Positions 44,201 to 51,571 of a DNA stretch of 64,000 bases are shown piece by piece (position 1 is the first letter of the stretch; every line of letters begins with the position of its first letter). The stretch comes from Candidatus Fermentibacteraceae bacterium (GTDB lineage: Bacteria > Fermentibacterota > Fermentibacteria > Fermentibacterales > JCC-6). The DNA lies in NCBI GenBank assembly GCA_016744855.1, contig JADGDO010000009.1, positions 3,871-67,870 on the forward strand. The letters run 5' to 3'. A program made the translations under genes and the position numbers. The notes under the pieces were generated by a model that did not search any database, had not been told where the DNA came from, and saw nothing but the letters and a program-made list of their open reading frames with translations.

Positions 44201-44244
44201 CTTCGCTTTTCTCCGGGAACAACAGTTGTATGTTCCTTGCTCAT
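41218..44244 (-). CDS. Degenerate class III cyclase domain, AAA ATPase and TPR regulator
   Basis: 1008 residues from ATG 44244; a TTG six bases upstream is an alternative and no strong ribosome site is seen. Residues ~15-180 resemble a class III nucleotide cyclase (VAVLSMDVGGVERL, ASAGIAWG) but the GDG metal loop is replaced by SNVIVGTFG, so cyclase activity is doubtful. Residues ~205-560 are a STAND/AAA ATPase with Walker A in SGKPGSGKTS (~232-240) and Walker B in LILVIEDLHWADAASLNLL. The C-terminal ~450 residues hold at least eight TPR repeats (NYSSAGAVCVSLGRIEEALSVLNKALEYEN, etc.). It is the design of large signal-integrating regulators; no DNA-binding domain is seen. Confidence 0.85.
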   Translation of the reverse strand: MSKEHTTVVPGEKRRVAVLSMDVGGVERLTAFPFGDSSNRILALITEELCACITTFGGQYTTPHSNVIVGTFGASNTNEHSCRRAIDCCFRMFKSLGMIGKSVNSENAKNNINLTASAGIAWGLASVTPDSEKKLFIHGRCMDLANQLRKLAPADTILVSEKVMKASSDFFTWEEFEGFKQTWIPLRKRDSQLIHPLLHNSSLIGRERETARLEAAFNSYLKWFNHPAVFVSGKPGSGKTSFVENFLSGIKQDDARIIRLSNKLWDQPPLGTWLPLMEKGTFDPYGTIMAKIRELRLDGNLILVIEDLHWADAASLNLLDQLSRTLTDAGVFLIVSSRNTPTDYLLQSSEKFVIEGLNKESVNKMLKSLLGSAEGVEDYRFVDFLIESTGGNPLLLTELIVHAFETGIIARNRNGDWFLDKKLEHVVSDTAESFLIARISNLNPTERFALQVASVLGSGFDENLFCDLFSSLGMKLPRLLLSRLINMGFLTTKENDSYHFLNSLMAESVYNTILKGNRILIHQKAAEILSENLNPLEDKTLSITISRHWIESESGEEAVPFLLNALEYCLEAADANRAETLAGEIQRRIPKNSCYSSRADYYDMQLYLMMGKFQLALDAAETLKSSFSGRELALIYSTMAQAKENMGRPLNEVRKDYLIAAKTAESTGDKNVAANNYSSAGAVCVSLGRIEEALSVLNKALEYENSLEKIPLAKLHGNMGILMQRTGSLKEALNHYSKTYQLARECVNSTIEANALAYMGQIEINMGRKDEGFSKYREALAIHRKSGNKRGECIILGNLGGSLARFGEAENAISALERAIRLGEEIGHTRGVMTFHSNIGLAYKLDGQYDKAEQHIREAMEMIKETGDKRALAVSNLNLSGVLSKKWRIQEAIGAARRSLRFACTVNALTTQARALGSLGSLMLKTDRVQMAYNFYKEAAKRCSAAEDHSSLVGHAIGESTCLFELGQHANAMKKYSEVKKLKEAFGMDIEGENDLKELEKLLGILHE

Positions 44245-44358
44245 AGTCAAATATGGATTTGCTTCAAATAGCTGTTATGGTTCAAGATTACCCCCAGTAT
44301 TTCATGATATCCTGAAACTAAAGGAAATTAAGAATGAAGCCAATGGTAATGCCTCTTC

Positions 44359-44387
44359 TTGACTATATCAACATCTGTTCATATAGT
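44359..44387 (+). promoter_or_regulatory. Promoter with overlapping ArsR-type operator
   Basis: TTGACT (44359-44364), 17-base spacer, TATAGT (44382-44387). The region 44362-44387 is a palindrome: left half ACTATATCAACA, centre TC, right half TGTTCATATAGT, matching at 11 of 12 positions. This 12-2-12 layout with ...AACA-N2-TGTT... is like known ArsR/SmtB operators, and it covers both promoter boxes. The start codon of the gene lies only six bases after the -10 box, so the mRNA may be leaderless. It is probably the autoregulatory site of the gene it drives. Confidence 0.8.
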
Positions 44388-44393
44388 AATATC

Positions 44394-45320
44394 ATGGAAA
44401 TGGAAAAAGTATTCAGAGCACTCGCAGAGAGAAACAGAATTCGAATTGCACTTCTTCTTGAGATGGGCCCTTTGAATGTTAGCGAGATTGTTTCGGTCCT
44501 GGGTCTTTCGCAGTCAAACGTAAGTCATCATCTCAAACTACTGCTTGAAGCAGGGGTAGTTCTGCGATCAGGCAGAGCAAACTGGGTGTTCTATTCGAGA
44601 AGTACACTCAGCCCACTCGTTGAGGGGCTGGTCAAAACAGCTTTTCAGAATAGATCCAAGTTATCAGGTTTTCATGAAGACATGAATCGACTTGCTCATT
44701 GCATTGCTCACAGAAGGAATAGATCAATGGAGTTTTTTGACTCTGTCGACGAAAAGGGTTGGAATTCACTGGTTGAGCTTCTGCCCCAAAGCGATGAATA
44801 TTTGCCCTTTATAAGAAAAAATATTGGGAATCGGGAGCTTACTATCGAGGTAGGTGCAGGTTCAGGGAACATGATTCCTTTCCTCCTTGAGAGCACCGAT
44901 AAAATTCTTGCAATTGATAACTCCAGAGAAATGCTTGGAAGGGCTCACAAGTTTTTAACTGCACATAAAATTACGGATCGTGTTGAGTTGCGACTCGGAG
45001 ACGCAGAGCACCTTCCAGCAGCTGATTCCATGGCTGACGCAGCTTTTGTCCATATGCTCCTTCATCATTCCGGGAATCCCCGTCAAACTGTGGTGGAAGC
45101 TTTCCGTGTACTGAAACCCGGTGGAATTCTGGTTCTTATAGATCTTCTGGAGCACTCAGACTCAAGCTTTAAGGAAGAACAGGGAGATCTCTGGCCGGGT
45201 TTTACCAGGGAGAGAGTAAAAAACTTCATAACTGAATCAGGTCTTTCTATTGTAGAGGAAAGCACATTTAACAAAGGAACTGTAATCGCAATTGCGGCAA
45301 TGAAAGGAAACAACCAATGA
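44394..45320 (+). CDS. ArsR-family regulator fused to a SAM-dependent methyltransferase
   Basis: 308 residues from ATG 44394; an upstream ATG (44334) would precede the promoter, so 44394 is more likely. Residues ~5-90 form a winged helix ([38 protein letters not shown]). Residues ~150-300 are a class I methyltransferase: [15 protein letters not shown] (motif I), [20 protein letters not shown] and [11 protein letters not shown]. Genes with this domain order often precede ahcY, and the functionally similar SahR repressor in other groups responds to S-adenosylhomocysteine. A role in SAM-cycle control is an inference from context. The stop overlaps ahcY by four bases. Confidence 0.85.
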   Translation: MEMEKVFRALAERNRIRIALLLEMGPLNVSEIVSVLGLSQSNVSHHLKLLLEAGVVLRSGRANWVFYSRSTLSPLVEGLVKTAFQNRSKLSGFHEDMNRLAHCIAHRRNRSMEFFDSVDEKGWNSLVELLPQSDEYLPFIRKNIGNRELTIEVGAGSGNMIPFLLESTDKILAIDNSREMLGRAHKFLTAHKITDRVELRLGDAEHLPAADSMADAAFVHMLLHHSGNPRQTVVEAFRVLKPGGILVLIDLLEHSDSSFKEEQGDLWPGFTRERVKNFITESGLSIVEESTFNKGTVIAIAAMKGNNQ

Positions 45321-46723
45321 ACTACAAAGTACGGGATATCTCTCTTGCTGAGTACGGTAGAAGAGAGATCCAGATAGCAGAGCATGAAATGCCCGGTCTT
45401 GTTTCGGTGAGAACCAAGTATGGTTCCACAAAACCTCTCGAGGGTCTAAGGGTAATGGGATCACTCCATATGACTATTCAAACAGCTGTTTTGATAGAGT
45501 CTTTGAAGGCTATCGGCGCAGATGTGAGATGGGCTAGCTGCAACATTTTCAGCACACAGGATCATGCAGCAGCGGCAATAGCCAAAAGTGGATACCCGGT
45601 TTTTGCATGGAAGGGCGAGACGCTTGCTGAATACTGGTGGTGCACCAGACAAGCTCTTACGTTCCCGGGTGGCAAGGGACCCAACCTGATAGTTGATGAT
45701 GGCGGCGATGCTACAATGATGATTCATGTTGGAGCCGAACTCGAGAAGGAATTCAAGGAAACAGGTACTCTTCCTGAAGTGGGAGAAGGTCCTGAGGATC
45801 TCGTAAGACTTCGTGAAAATCTGATAGAAGGCCTTGAGGAAGCACCTGAATTCTGGCAGGGAGTTGCCGATGAAATGATAGGTGTCAGTGAAGAAACTAC
45901 TACCGGAGTTCACCGCCTCTACCAGATGTTGAAAGAAGGGAAACTTCTCTTCCCGGCTTACAACGTTAATGACTCGGTAACAAAGAGCAAGTTCGATAAT
46001 CTTTACGGATGCAGAGAGTCATTAGCTGACGGTATTAAAAGAGCGACAGATGTAATGATTGCCGGAAAAACCGTTGTCGTGGCCGGTTATGGTGATGTTG
46101 GTAAAGGTTGCTGTCAGTCCATGCGCGGTCTTGGTGCAAGAGTAATTGTTACTGAGATTGACCCGATATGTGCCTTACAGGCTGCAATGGAAGGTTACGA
46201 AGTAACTACAATGGAAGAAGCACTTTCTGACGCGGATATTTTTGTTACAACAACTGGTAATTGCCGTGTGATTACAGCGGAGCATATCAGTCGGATGAAG
46301 GATCAGGCGATTGTCTGTAACATCGGTCACTTTGATAACGAGATTGAGGTTGAAGAGCTCGAGAAATGGCCTGGTGTTGAAAAAATAGAGATCAAACCAC
46401 AGGTTCACAGATTCCTTTTCCCCGATGGACACTCCATCTACCTTCTTGCCGAAGGTCGTCTGGTAAATCTTGGCTGCGCTACCGGTCACCCGAGCTTCGT
46501 AATGAGCAGCAGTTTTACAAACCAGTGTCTCGCTCAGGTTGCACTGGCTGAGGAAAGACCTGGAATCGGTGTCTACATGTTGCCGAAAATTCTCGACGAA
46601 GAGGTAGCAAGACTGCATCTTGACAGACTCGGAGTGAAGCTCTCTACTCTTTCGGAAATGCAGGCCGATTACATCGGTGTACCTGTTGACGGTCCTTACA
46701 AGCCGGAGCATTACAGGTATTAG
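45317..46723 (+). CDS. ahcY: Adenosylhomocysteinase
   Basis: 468 residues, slightly longer than the usual ~430 form. It hydrolyses S-adenosylhomocysteine to adenosine and homocysteine with bound NAD. Motifs: [53 protein letters not shown] (NAD/substrate lysine), [37 protein letters not shown] and the C-terminal [28 protein letters not shown]. It is translationally coupled (ATGA) to the ArsR-methyltransferase gene, which presumably regulates it. Confidence 0.97.
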   Translation: MNYKVRDISLAEYGRREIQIAEHEMPGLVSVRTKYGSTKPLEGLRVMGSLHMTIQTAVLIESLKAIGADVRWASCNIFSTQDHAAAAIAKSGYPVFAWKGETLAEYWWCTRQALTFPGGKGPNLIVDDGGDATMMIHVGAELEKEFKETGTLPEVGEGPEDLVRLRENLIEGLEEAPEFWQGVADEMIGVSEETTTGVHRLYQMLKEGKLLFPAYNVNDSVTKSKFDNLYGCRESLADGIKRATDVMIAGKTVVVAGYGDVGKGCCQSMRGLGARVIVTEIDPICALQAAMEGYEVTTMEEALSDADIFVTTTGNCRVITAEHISRMKDQAIVCNIGHFDNEIEVEELEKWPGVEKIEIKPQVHRFLFPDGHSIYLLAEGRLVNLGCATGHPSFVMSSSFTNQCLAQVALAEERPGIGVYMLPKILDEEVARLHLDRLGVKLSTLSEMQADYIGVPVDGPYKPEHYRY

Positions 46724-46751
46724 TCTCTCGGTTTGATTGTTTCACAGTATG

Positions 46752-46787
46752 AATGCCGCCTCTTCTATTCAAGAGGCGGCATTTCTA
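46752..46787 (+). terminator. Terminator between ahcY and the converging regulator gene
   Basis: AATGCCGCCTCTT (46752-46764), loop CTATTC, AAGAGGCGGCATT (46771-46783): a 13-base-pair perfect stem followed by TCTAT. The T-run is short on both strands but the stem is very stable and may serve both converging genes. Confidence 0.8.
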
Positions 46788-46795
46788 TATGGGAG

Positions 46796-47119
46796 TTACA
46801 AGCTGTTCAAAAATTCCTGTATCTGCTTCTGATAGCCTAGAAACTCAGTTCTACCCGAGTTTGTTAGCGCAAGTATTGTGTGTGGGCGTTTTCCGGTAAA
46901 TTCCTTTTTAACAGTGATGTAACCTGCATTTTCAAGTTTTTTGATATGAGAGGAAAGGTTTCCCTGAGTCAGGGCAGTTTGGCGCATGAGGAAGAGAAAA
47001 TCAGCACTTTCAAGTGTGCTGAGTAATGCGAAGATCATTAGTCTGGCAGGTTCATGGATCAGTTTGTTTATCTTCGATAAATCCCGTATAGACCCATTTA
47101 GAGCTGTTTCACTGGACAT
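46796..47119 (-). CDS. Winged-helix transcriptional regulator
   Basis: 107 residues, a single winged-helix domain: NKLIHEPARLMIFALLSTL (helix 1-2), TALTQGNLSSHIKKLENAGYI (recognition helix) and KRPHTILALTNSGRTEF (wing). This is the PF13601-like type that typically represses its own operon with a membrane protein. The start overlaps the end of the upstream membrane-protein gene by eleven bases. The palindromes at 47748-47779 are its likely binding site. Confidence 0.85.
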   Translation of the reverse strand: MSSETALNGSIRDLSKINKLIHEPARLMIFALLSTLESADFLFLMRQTALTQGNLSSHIKKLENAGYITVKKEFTGKRPHTILALTNSGRTEFLGYQKQIQEFLNSL

Positions 47120-47711
47120 TCATATCCTCCGGAGCTACAAGAGGATTCTCTCTTATGAAATTGATAAAAACAATACTGCCAGTTAGGAATGCTGCGCTTC
47201 CAACCGCAATGAATATCCAATAAAAACTAAAAAGCTGAATTCTGGACAATACACTGAGTATCATCATTGCTGATCCATAGAAAATGTAGCGATATGTTCG
47301 CGTTATAAACCCAGCGATCAAAACAAGAACAGCAAGAAAACTTCCGATAATAAATTCTAGATTCAGGTAGAGAAAAGCATCCACAGAGGGATGCCCATCT
47401 TGAAAAACAATTAGAAAAAGAAGCGCTGTAATCATAAAAATAACAACGGTCTTGGCAACATTTTTGACTACCCTAACAGGCCGACTGGGTCTGAATTTTA
47501 TCTGACCCATTCTGGATGAAGTGAGGCGTTTCTTTATCCAGGGATACATTGCAGCAGGGATCCAGGCCGCAATCATTGCATGGCTGATTCCCAGGAGCAT
47601 AAGGATTCCTGCGAGTGCAAGGCCAAAACCTATCAGTATATCAGCCAGCCCATCACCGTTCCATAGAGTCATGGATTCGCGCTCAATCCGATTCGGTAGT
47701 AATTTTCTCAT
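47109..47711 (-). CDS. Six-pass membrane protein of unknown function
   Basis: 200 residues from ATG 47711 (GAGGGA upstream). About six hydrophobic segments (GLADILIGFGLALAGILMLL, FMITALLFLIVFQ, IGSFLAVLVLIAGFI, FIAVGSAAFLTGSIVF). No catalytic motif. It forms a two-gene operon with the winged-helix regulator; pairs of this type are common in FCB genomes and are usually of unknown function. Confidence 0.75.
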   Translation of the reverse strand: MRKLLPNRIERESMTLWNGDGLADILIGFGLALAGILMLLGISHAMIAAWIPAAMYPWIKKRLTSSRMGQIKFRPSRPVRVVKNVAKTVVIFMITALLFLIVFQDGHPSVDAFLYLNLEFIIGSFLAVLVLIAGFITRTYRYIFYGSAMMILSVLSRIQLFSFYWIFIAVGSAAFLTGSIVFINFIRENPLVAPEDMNVQ

Positions 47712-47747
47712 AATGCTCAGCTCCCTCTTTCGAAAACTAAAAAAAAA

Positions 47748-47788
47748 GTTTGTACTACAAACCATACTGCAATGCAGTACTATGTCAA
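47748..47788 (-). promoter_or_regulatory. Promoter and inverted repeats of the winged-helix/membrane-protein operon
   Basis: On the minus strand -35 TTGACA (47788-47783), 16-base spacer, -10 TATGGT (47766-47761). Two inverted repeats overlap it: GTTTGT-ACT-ACAAAC (47748-47762), just downstream of the -10, and TACTGC-AAT-GCAGTA (47765-47779), between the boxes. Both are suitable operators for the winged-helix repressor of the operon. Confidence 0.7.
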
Positions 47789-47880
47789 GATGAGTGGAAC
47801 ATCTGAGGAGACAGAAGAAAAGTTAACAACGCCTTTCGGTAATTCCTATTAATACAGTATCTATTAGGGCTGTAGCACTT

Positions 47881-47908
47881 TTGACAATCTGATCGGCTTT
47901 GATATATT
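47881..47908 (+). promoter_or_regulatory. Promoter of the osmC-like gene
   Basis: TTGACA (47881-47886), 16-base spacer, TATATT (47903-47908), 42 bases before the start codon. A good match on both boxes. Confidence 0.75.
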
Positions 47909-47950
47909 GCCGGCTCACCCCCTTCGGGGAATAAAATAAAGGAGTGCCTC

Positions 47951-48388
47951 ATGGCAAAGAAAATAGTCAAAGTAGATGCAGTTCAGGATTGCAGTTTCAA
48001 GATGCTGGCAACAGCAGGAGATCATGTTGTAACAATCGATCAGCCTACTCAGATGGGTGGAACAAACGAAGGCCCCAACCCTCTAGAGATCTCTCTCATT
48101 GCTATTGCCGCCTGCATCGGTGCAATCGGCAGGATAATTTCCAATCAGAGAAAACTTGCTGTTCGCGAGATGAAAGTTTCAGTTGTTGGTGAAATGAACA
48201 CCGATAGTCTTCTCGGAATTAGCAGGGATGAAAGAGCGGGTTTTCAAACCATCACTGTAAATGTAGAGTTTGATGCAGATATGACCCACGAGGAAAAAGT
48301 TTCCTTCCTGAAGGAAATCGACTCCCGTTGTCCCGTATCAGACAATATGGCTAACGAATCTTCACTTGTTTTCAACGTAGTGGAGTAA
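47951..48388 (+). CDS. OsmC/Ohr-family thiol peroxidase-like protein
   Basis: 145 residues. PNPLEISLIAIAACIGAIGR contains the first conserved Cys and EIDSRCPVSDNM the second; together they form the peroxidatic pair of OsmC/Ohr proteins that reduce organic hydroperoxides. Of the two, YhfA/OsmC-like stand-alone proteins are the closer type. Own promoter and terminator. It fits an anaerobe's oxidative-stress defence. Confidence 0.88.
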   Translation: MAKKIVKVDAVQDCSFKMLATAGDHVVTIDQPTQMGGTNEGPNPLEISLIAIAACIGAIGRIISNQRKLAVREMKVSVVGEMNTDSLLGISRDERAGFQTITVNVEFDADMTHEEKVSFLKEIDSRCPVSDNMANESSLVFNVVE

Positions 48389-48403
48389 TAGCCAATTTCA
48401 TAA

Positions 48404-48437
48404 CAGCCTCTCACTTGCTGTGGGAGGCTTTTTTTTT
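48404..48437 (+). terminator. Intrinsic terminator after the osmC-like gene
   Basis: AGCCTCTCAC (48404-48413), loop TTGCT, GTGGGAGGCT (48420-48429) with one G-U pair, followed by eight T. Confidence 0.9.
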
Positions 48438-48458
48438 AGGTAGAAAAACAAGACTCAC

Positions 48459-48487
48459 TTGACAAGTCTCTTTGTTTTTTGTCTTAT
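48459..48487 (+). promoter_or_regulatory. Possible promoter of the response-regulator gene
   Basis: TTGACA (48459-48464), 17-base spacer, weak -10 TCTTAT (48482-48487). The -35 box lies inside the palindrome ACTTG-A-CAAGT (48457-48467), which could be an operator. Confidence 0.4.
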
Positions 48488-48536
48488 CCATATCACTTGT
48501 TAGCCGGCTCTGGTCGGTTTGAAGAAAGGATAGGTA

Positions 48537-48935
48537 ATGGCAGGCAAAATCAAAATTCTGCTTATTGATGATGATCCAGATTTTGTAGAAGCTAACACTA
48601 TTATTCTAGACTCGAACTGCTTCGAGGTTCTTGCTGCTTCAAGCATCGCTGAGGGCTTCCGAAAGGTTAAGGAAAACAATCCTGACATTATTGTGATCGA
48701 TCTTCTTGTGGAAAAAACCGATGAAGGTTTTACTTCTTTAAGAAAAATAAGACAAGAACTTAGAAGCAGCGCTCCTTTTATTATGCTTTCATCGTTTAGG
48801 CAGCAGACCGGATACTCATTCGTACCTGATGAACATCCTGACTATTTTCCTGTTGATTGTTTTCTCGAGAAACCTCTTTCTCCCGATGTTCTTGTTCAGA
48901 AAATCAGAAGCTCTCTAAGTGCTCAAGAAAAGTGA
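48537..48935 (+). CDS. Single-domain response regulator (REC)
   Basis: 132 residues, only a receiver domain. The acidic pocket is Asp11-Asp12-Asp13, the phosphoacceptor Asp55 in IVIDLLVEK, the switch Ser85/Ser86 in IMLSSF and Lys112 in LEKPLSP. Without an output domain it must act on a partner protein or as a phosphate relay. The hybrid kinase at 51572 is the nearest possible partner but is separated by other genes. Confidence 0.92.
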   Translation: MAGKIKILLIDDDPDFVEANTIILDSNCFEVLAASSIAEGFRKVKENNPDIIVIDLLVEKTDEGFTSLRKIRQELRSSAPFIMLSSFRQQTGYSFVPDEHPDYFPVDCFLEKPLSPDVLVQKIRSSLSAQEK

Positions 48936-49016
48936 CGTAAAGAATCTTACTGACTCGCCTTTGCACTACTTCTGCAGTTCATTATTTATATCTTTGATAA
49001 ATGAAAGGGGGAGGAA

Positions 49017-50525
49017 ATGAATATTGTTTCGCTGTTTTTTGCTGTGTTTCTAGTTCTTGTAGAGCCCGAGGTTGTCTGGTCAGCTGTTACAAGCGGGGGT
49101 GTATACAGTTCCATAGATATGCAAGACCTTGATGGAGATGGCACGTCAGATGTTGCTTGCGGTGTTAATTTCTGGGATGAGGAACCTACTCTCTGGGCGG
49201 TTTCCGGAGCTGATGGCTCTGTAATCTGGACAAGCAGTGCCCATAATGGGATTTATTCTGATGAGGGTTTCAAAAGCTTCCCAGATGTGAACGGTGATGG
49301 CAGAAGAGAAATTCTTATGGCGACACCGGGAGGGTATGCACCACCCGGACGCTGCCTCTATCTGATATCCGGTGCAGATGGAACTACTATCTGGGAATGG
49401 GCAGCCTGCGAAGAGATGCCTTCTTATACTGGATGGGGCTACTCCTGTGCGATTCTCTCTGATATGAACGGAGACGATGTACCTGAATGTGCTGCGGGTT
49501 TCGGGACCACAGGATCTTCAAATTCCGGACTTCTGGTTTGCATCGATGGAGCTTCAGGTGACAGTCTCTGGACGACTTCACTTCCCGATGCAGGCGAAGA
49601 TGTTGAAGCTTACACAGATGTGAACTCAGATGGTTTTGATGAGGTGCTTTTAGCAATAGGCGGGAACGGTTATACGGGTGATACTGCGAGACTTATCGAC
49701 GGGGCAACTGGAAACCTTATTTGGCAGAATAATCCGGGGGGAGATTGCATGGCTATCGCCCTCGTTGATCAGCCTGATACATGGCCTCTCACGGTATTTT
49801 GCACATATAACGGAATTGTAGAAAGCTATGACGGTGGTGGCACTCTCAGCTGGACATTCACCGGTAGCGGTAGCTACATGGATATTGAGGGCGGACCCGA
49901 CGTAAATGGTGATGGAATCGGAGACCTTGCGCTGGCCGCTGATAACAGTGGAGTAATATGTCTTTCCGGTTCAGATGGTTCTGTTTTATGGACTTACCCT
50001 TCAGGATCTAATACGTGGTCAGCTGTCTGGGTCAACCCTGTACTGCTCGACGGTGAATCGGTGCCTTGTATTGCTGCTGGTTCAGTGAATGGGCGCTCTG
50101 TCTCTCTAGTTAACGCCTTAACCGGTGAGCTTGTATGGGAAATGCCCTTTACTGAGCGTGTTTACAATGTTGATACAGTTCTCTTGGATTACATCTCTCC
50201 GGTTGTTATTGCCGGTCTTCAAAACCAGGAACCATTGCCATTCCATGCCTGGGCTCTTGCAAGTTCGACAGAGACAGGGATACACTCTCTTCCTTCGCCA
50301 GGTATGTTGGAATTGACTAATCCTTCGATGGGCGCAGTTTCTTTCAATGTTATTGGAGAGACTGAGTTGAGTTTGTCCTGTTTTGATTTATCCGGAAGGC
50401 TTGTGTTTGAGGGAGACTATAGCGGTGATAATACCACCTCGGGTGTTCCAATGAGCCGCGGAGTTTACATCCTTCGGGCAAGCAGAGGTACTGATACAGA
50501 GGTTTTTAAAGTTACAGTACTATAG
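49017..50525 (+). CDS. Secreted FG-GAP/VCBS-repeat protein with sorting-type C-terminal domain
   Basis: 502 residues, good ribosome site (GGGGGAGG). Signal peptide (VSLFFAVFLVLVEPEVVWS). Five calcium-binding-type repeats are visible (DLDGDGTSDVACG, DVNGDGRREILMA, DMNGDDVPECAAG, DVNSDGFDEVLLA, DVNGDGIGDLALA), alternating with propeller strands ('LWAVSGADGSVIW' type), so it is a beta-propeller. The C-terminus (LELTNPSMGAVSFNV...LSCFDLSGRLVFEG...GVYILRASRG) is the sorting-type domain. Probably a surface adhesin or binding protein exported by the same route as the proteases. Confidence 0.83.
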   Translation: MNIVSLFFAVFLVLVEPEVVWSAVTSGGVYSSIDMQDLDGDGTSDVACGVNFWDEEPTLWAVSGADGSVIWTSSAHNGIYSDEGFKSFPDVNGDGRREILMATPGGYAPPGRCLYLISGADGTTIWEWAACEEMPSYTGWGYSCAILSDMNGDDVPECAAGFGTTGSSNSGLLVCIDGASGDSLWTTSLPDAGEDVEAYTDVNSDGFDEVLLAIGGNGYTGDTARLIDGATGNLIWQNNPGGDCMAIALVDQPDTWPLTVFCTYNGIVESYDGGGTLSWTFTGSGSYMDIEGGPDVNGDGIGDLALAADNSGVICLSGSDGSVLWTYPSGSNTWSAVWVNPVLLDGESVPCIAAGSVNGRSVSLVNALTGELVWEMPFTERVYNVDTVLLDYISPVVIAGLQNQEPLPFHAWALASSTETGIHSLPSPGMLELTNPSMGAVSFNVIGETELSLSCFDLSGRLVFEGDYSGDNTTSGVPMSRGVYILRASRGTDTEVFKVTVL

Positions 50526-50536
50526 AGACAAAAAAA

Positions 50537-50567
50537 GGGGAGGACTTCATAGTCCTCCCCACTTTTT
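50537..50567. terminator. Bidirectional terminator between the propeller gene and the recombinase gene
   Basis: GGGGAGGACT (50537-50546), loop TCAT, AGTCCTCCCC (50551-50560). The plus strand continues ACTTTTTTG and the minus strand ends with a TTTTTTTG run, so both converging transcripts can stop here. Confidence 0.9.
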
Positions 50568-50574
50568 TGTTTAC

Positions 50575-51405
50575 TTAGAATCTGTCCAAGGGACTGAGCA
50601 CTCTGAGATGAGTACGATTCTTGGCAAGCTTGAGATAAGGTGTTATCATTGATGGAGTTGAGATACCGAGAAGTTTCTGTACCATTTTTCTATCAACACC
50701 GTCTTCAAGAAGGTGAACTGCAAAACTGTGTCTCAGCCAACCGAGTGTTGCCTTTTTGTCAATTCCCGCTTCAGTCAGAGCATCTGTGAATGCACGCTGA
50801 ATTGTTCTGGCGGAAACAAAGCTCGTTCTTCCTCTGCCTGGGAATACGTAGGGAGAAGGATCTGTTCTGAGGTCTAAATACTGAGCAAGAATTCTTGCAG
50901 TTGTTTTTGCGAGAATTGTGTCTCTGAGGAAGCCACCTTCGGGGCTGTAAACGTGAATGATGTTGTTGTCGAAATCAACATGTTCGCGTCTGATGATTGC
51001 AGTTTCACTTACACGGAGACCGCTGGAGTAGATAAACATGAGAGAAAGACGATACTTGAGATCGTGCACATGCTGGAAAACCTCTGCAATTTCATCACGG
51101 GTGAATACACCGTGCAGAGGAACTTTCTTCGCAATAACACCTGGGCCAGGAAGTGGATTATCCTTTTTAAGAACCTGAGAGTAAAGATATCTGATGGCAC
51201 TCTGAGCCTGATTAATATAGGAAAGAGATTTGCCTTCACTTACAAGTTCTTCAAGATAATCTCTGAGGTCATTCTTGGTAAGATCGCCTGTTGCATCTCC
51301 GAAATGATTAACGAGTCGGCGAAGATGAGAAACATAGCTATTCGCAGTTTTCGGACTTCTGCCGGATATTTCCAGCTGTTTTCTGGTGTCTTCAACAAAA
51401 TTCAT
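50575..51405 (-). CDS. Tyrosine recombinase/integrase-like protein with altered catalytic residues
   Basis: 276 residues: N-terminal SAM-like core-binding domain (residues ~1-90) and a C-terminal recombinase domain. Arg131 (SGLRVSE), Arg225 (LGWLRHSFAVHLL) and Tyr257 (TPYLKL) are the catalytic Arg-I, Arg-II and nucleophile. The usual first His (HxxR) is Gly222, the second His/Trp is Ile248 (LLGIST), and the beta-hairpin Lys is not evident (SPEGGFLRDT). It may be a Xer-like enzyme with relaxed residues or a catalytically weak relative. No att-type repeats or cargo genes are seen next to it. Confidence 0.88.
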   Translation of the reverse strand: MNFVEDTRKQLEISGRSPKTANSYVSHLRRLVNHFGDATGDLTKNDLRDYLEELVSEGKSLSYINQAQSAIRYLYSQVLKKDNPLPGPGVIAKKVPLHGVFTRDEIAEVFQHVHDLKYRLSLMFIYSSGLRVSETAIIRREHVDFDNNIIHVYSPEGGFLRDTILAKTTARILAQYLDLRTDPSPYVFPGRGRTSFVSARTIQRAFTDALTEAGIDKKATLGWLRHSFAVHLLEDGVDRKMVQKLLGISTPSMITPYLKLAKNRTHLRVLSPLDRF

Positions 51406-51453
51406 TTAATTCCCCATTCGTTAGTGTGCCTTATTCATGAACCAACTTCTGTA

Positions 51454-51482
51454 ATAATAAAATGTCTGTAGGTATTTGTCAA
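51454..51482 (-). promoter_or_regulatory. Promoter of the recombinase gene
   Basis: On the minus strand TTGACA (51482-51477), 17-base spacer, TATTAT (51459-51454), about 50 bases before the start codon. A near-consensus promoter, so the recombinase is probably well expressed. Confidence 0.8.
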
Positions 51483-51571
51483 GCGCTATTAGCCATTGTG
51501 CATGAATAAAGAAGGTGTTATCCTTTTAAGAGGGTAAGAAAGCCAATTCAGCAATATCAAGGGAGAGGTCA

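Noticed and set aside
50575-51405. Integrase of a mobile element or integron
   Set aside because: No flanking direct repeats, tRNA gene, att site or cargo genes of foreign character are visible around it.
50953-51471. 172-codon open frame on the plus strand antisense to the recombinase gene
   Set aside because: It lies over the recombinase coding strand with no ribosome site and its product has no recognisable features; a shadow of the real gene.
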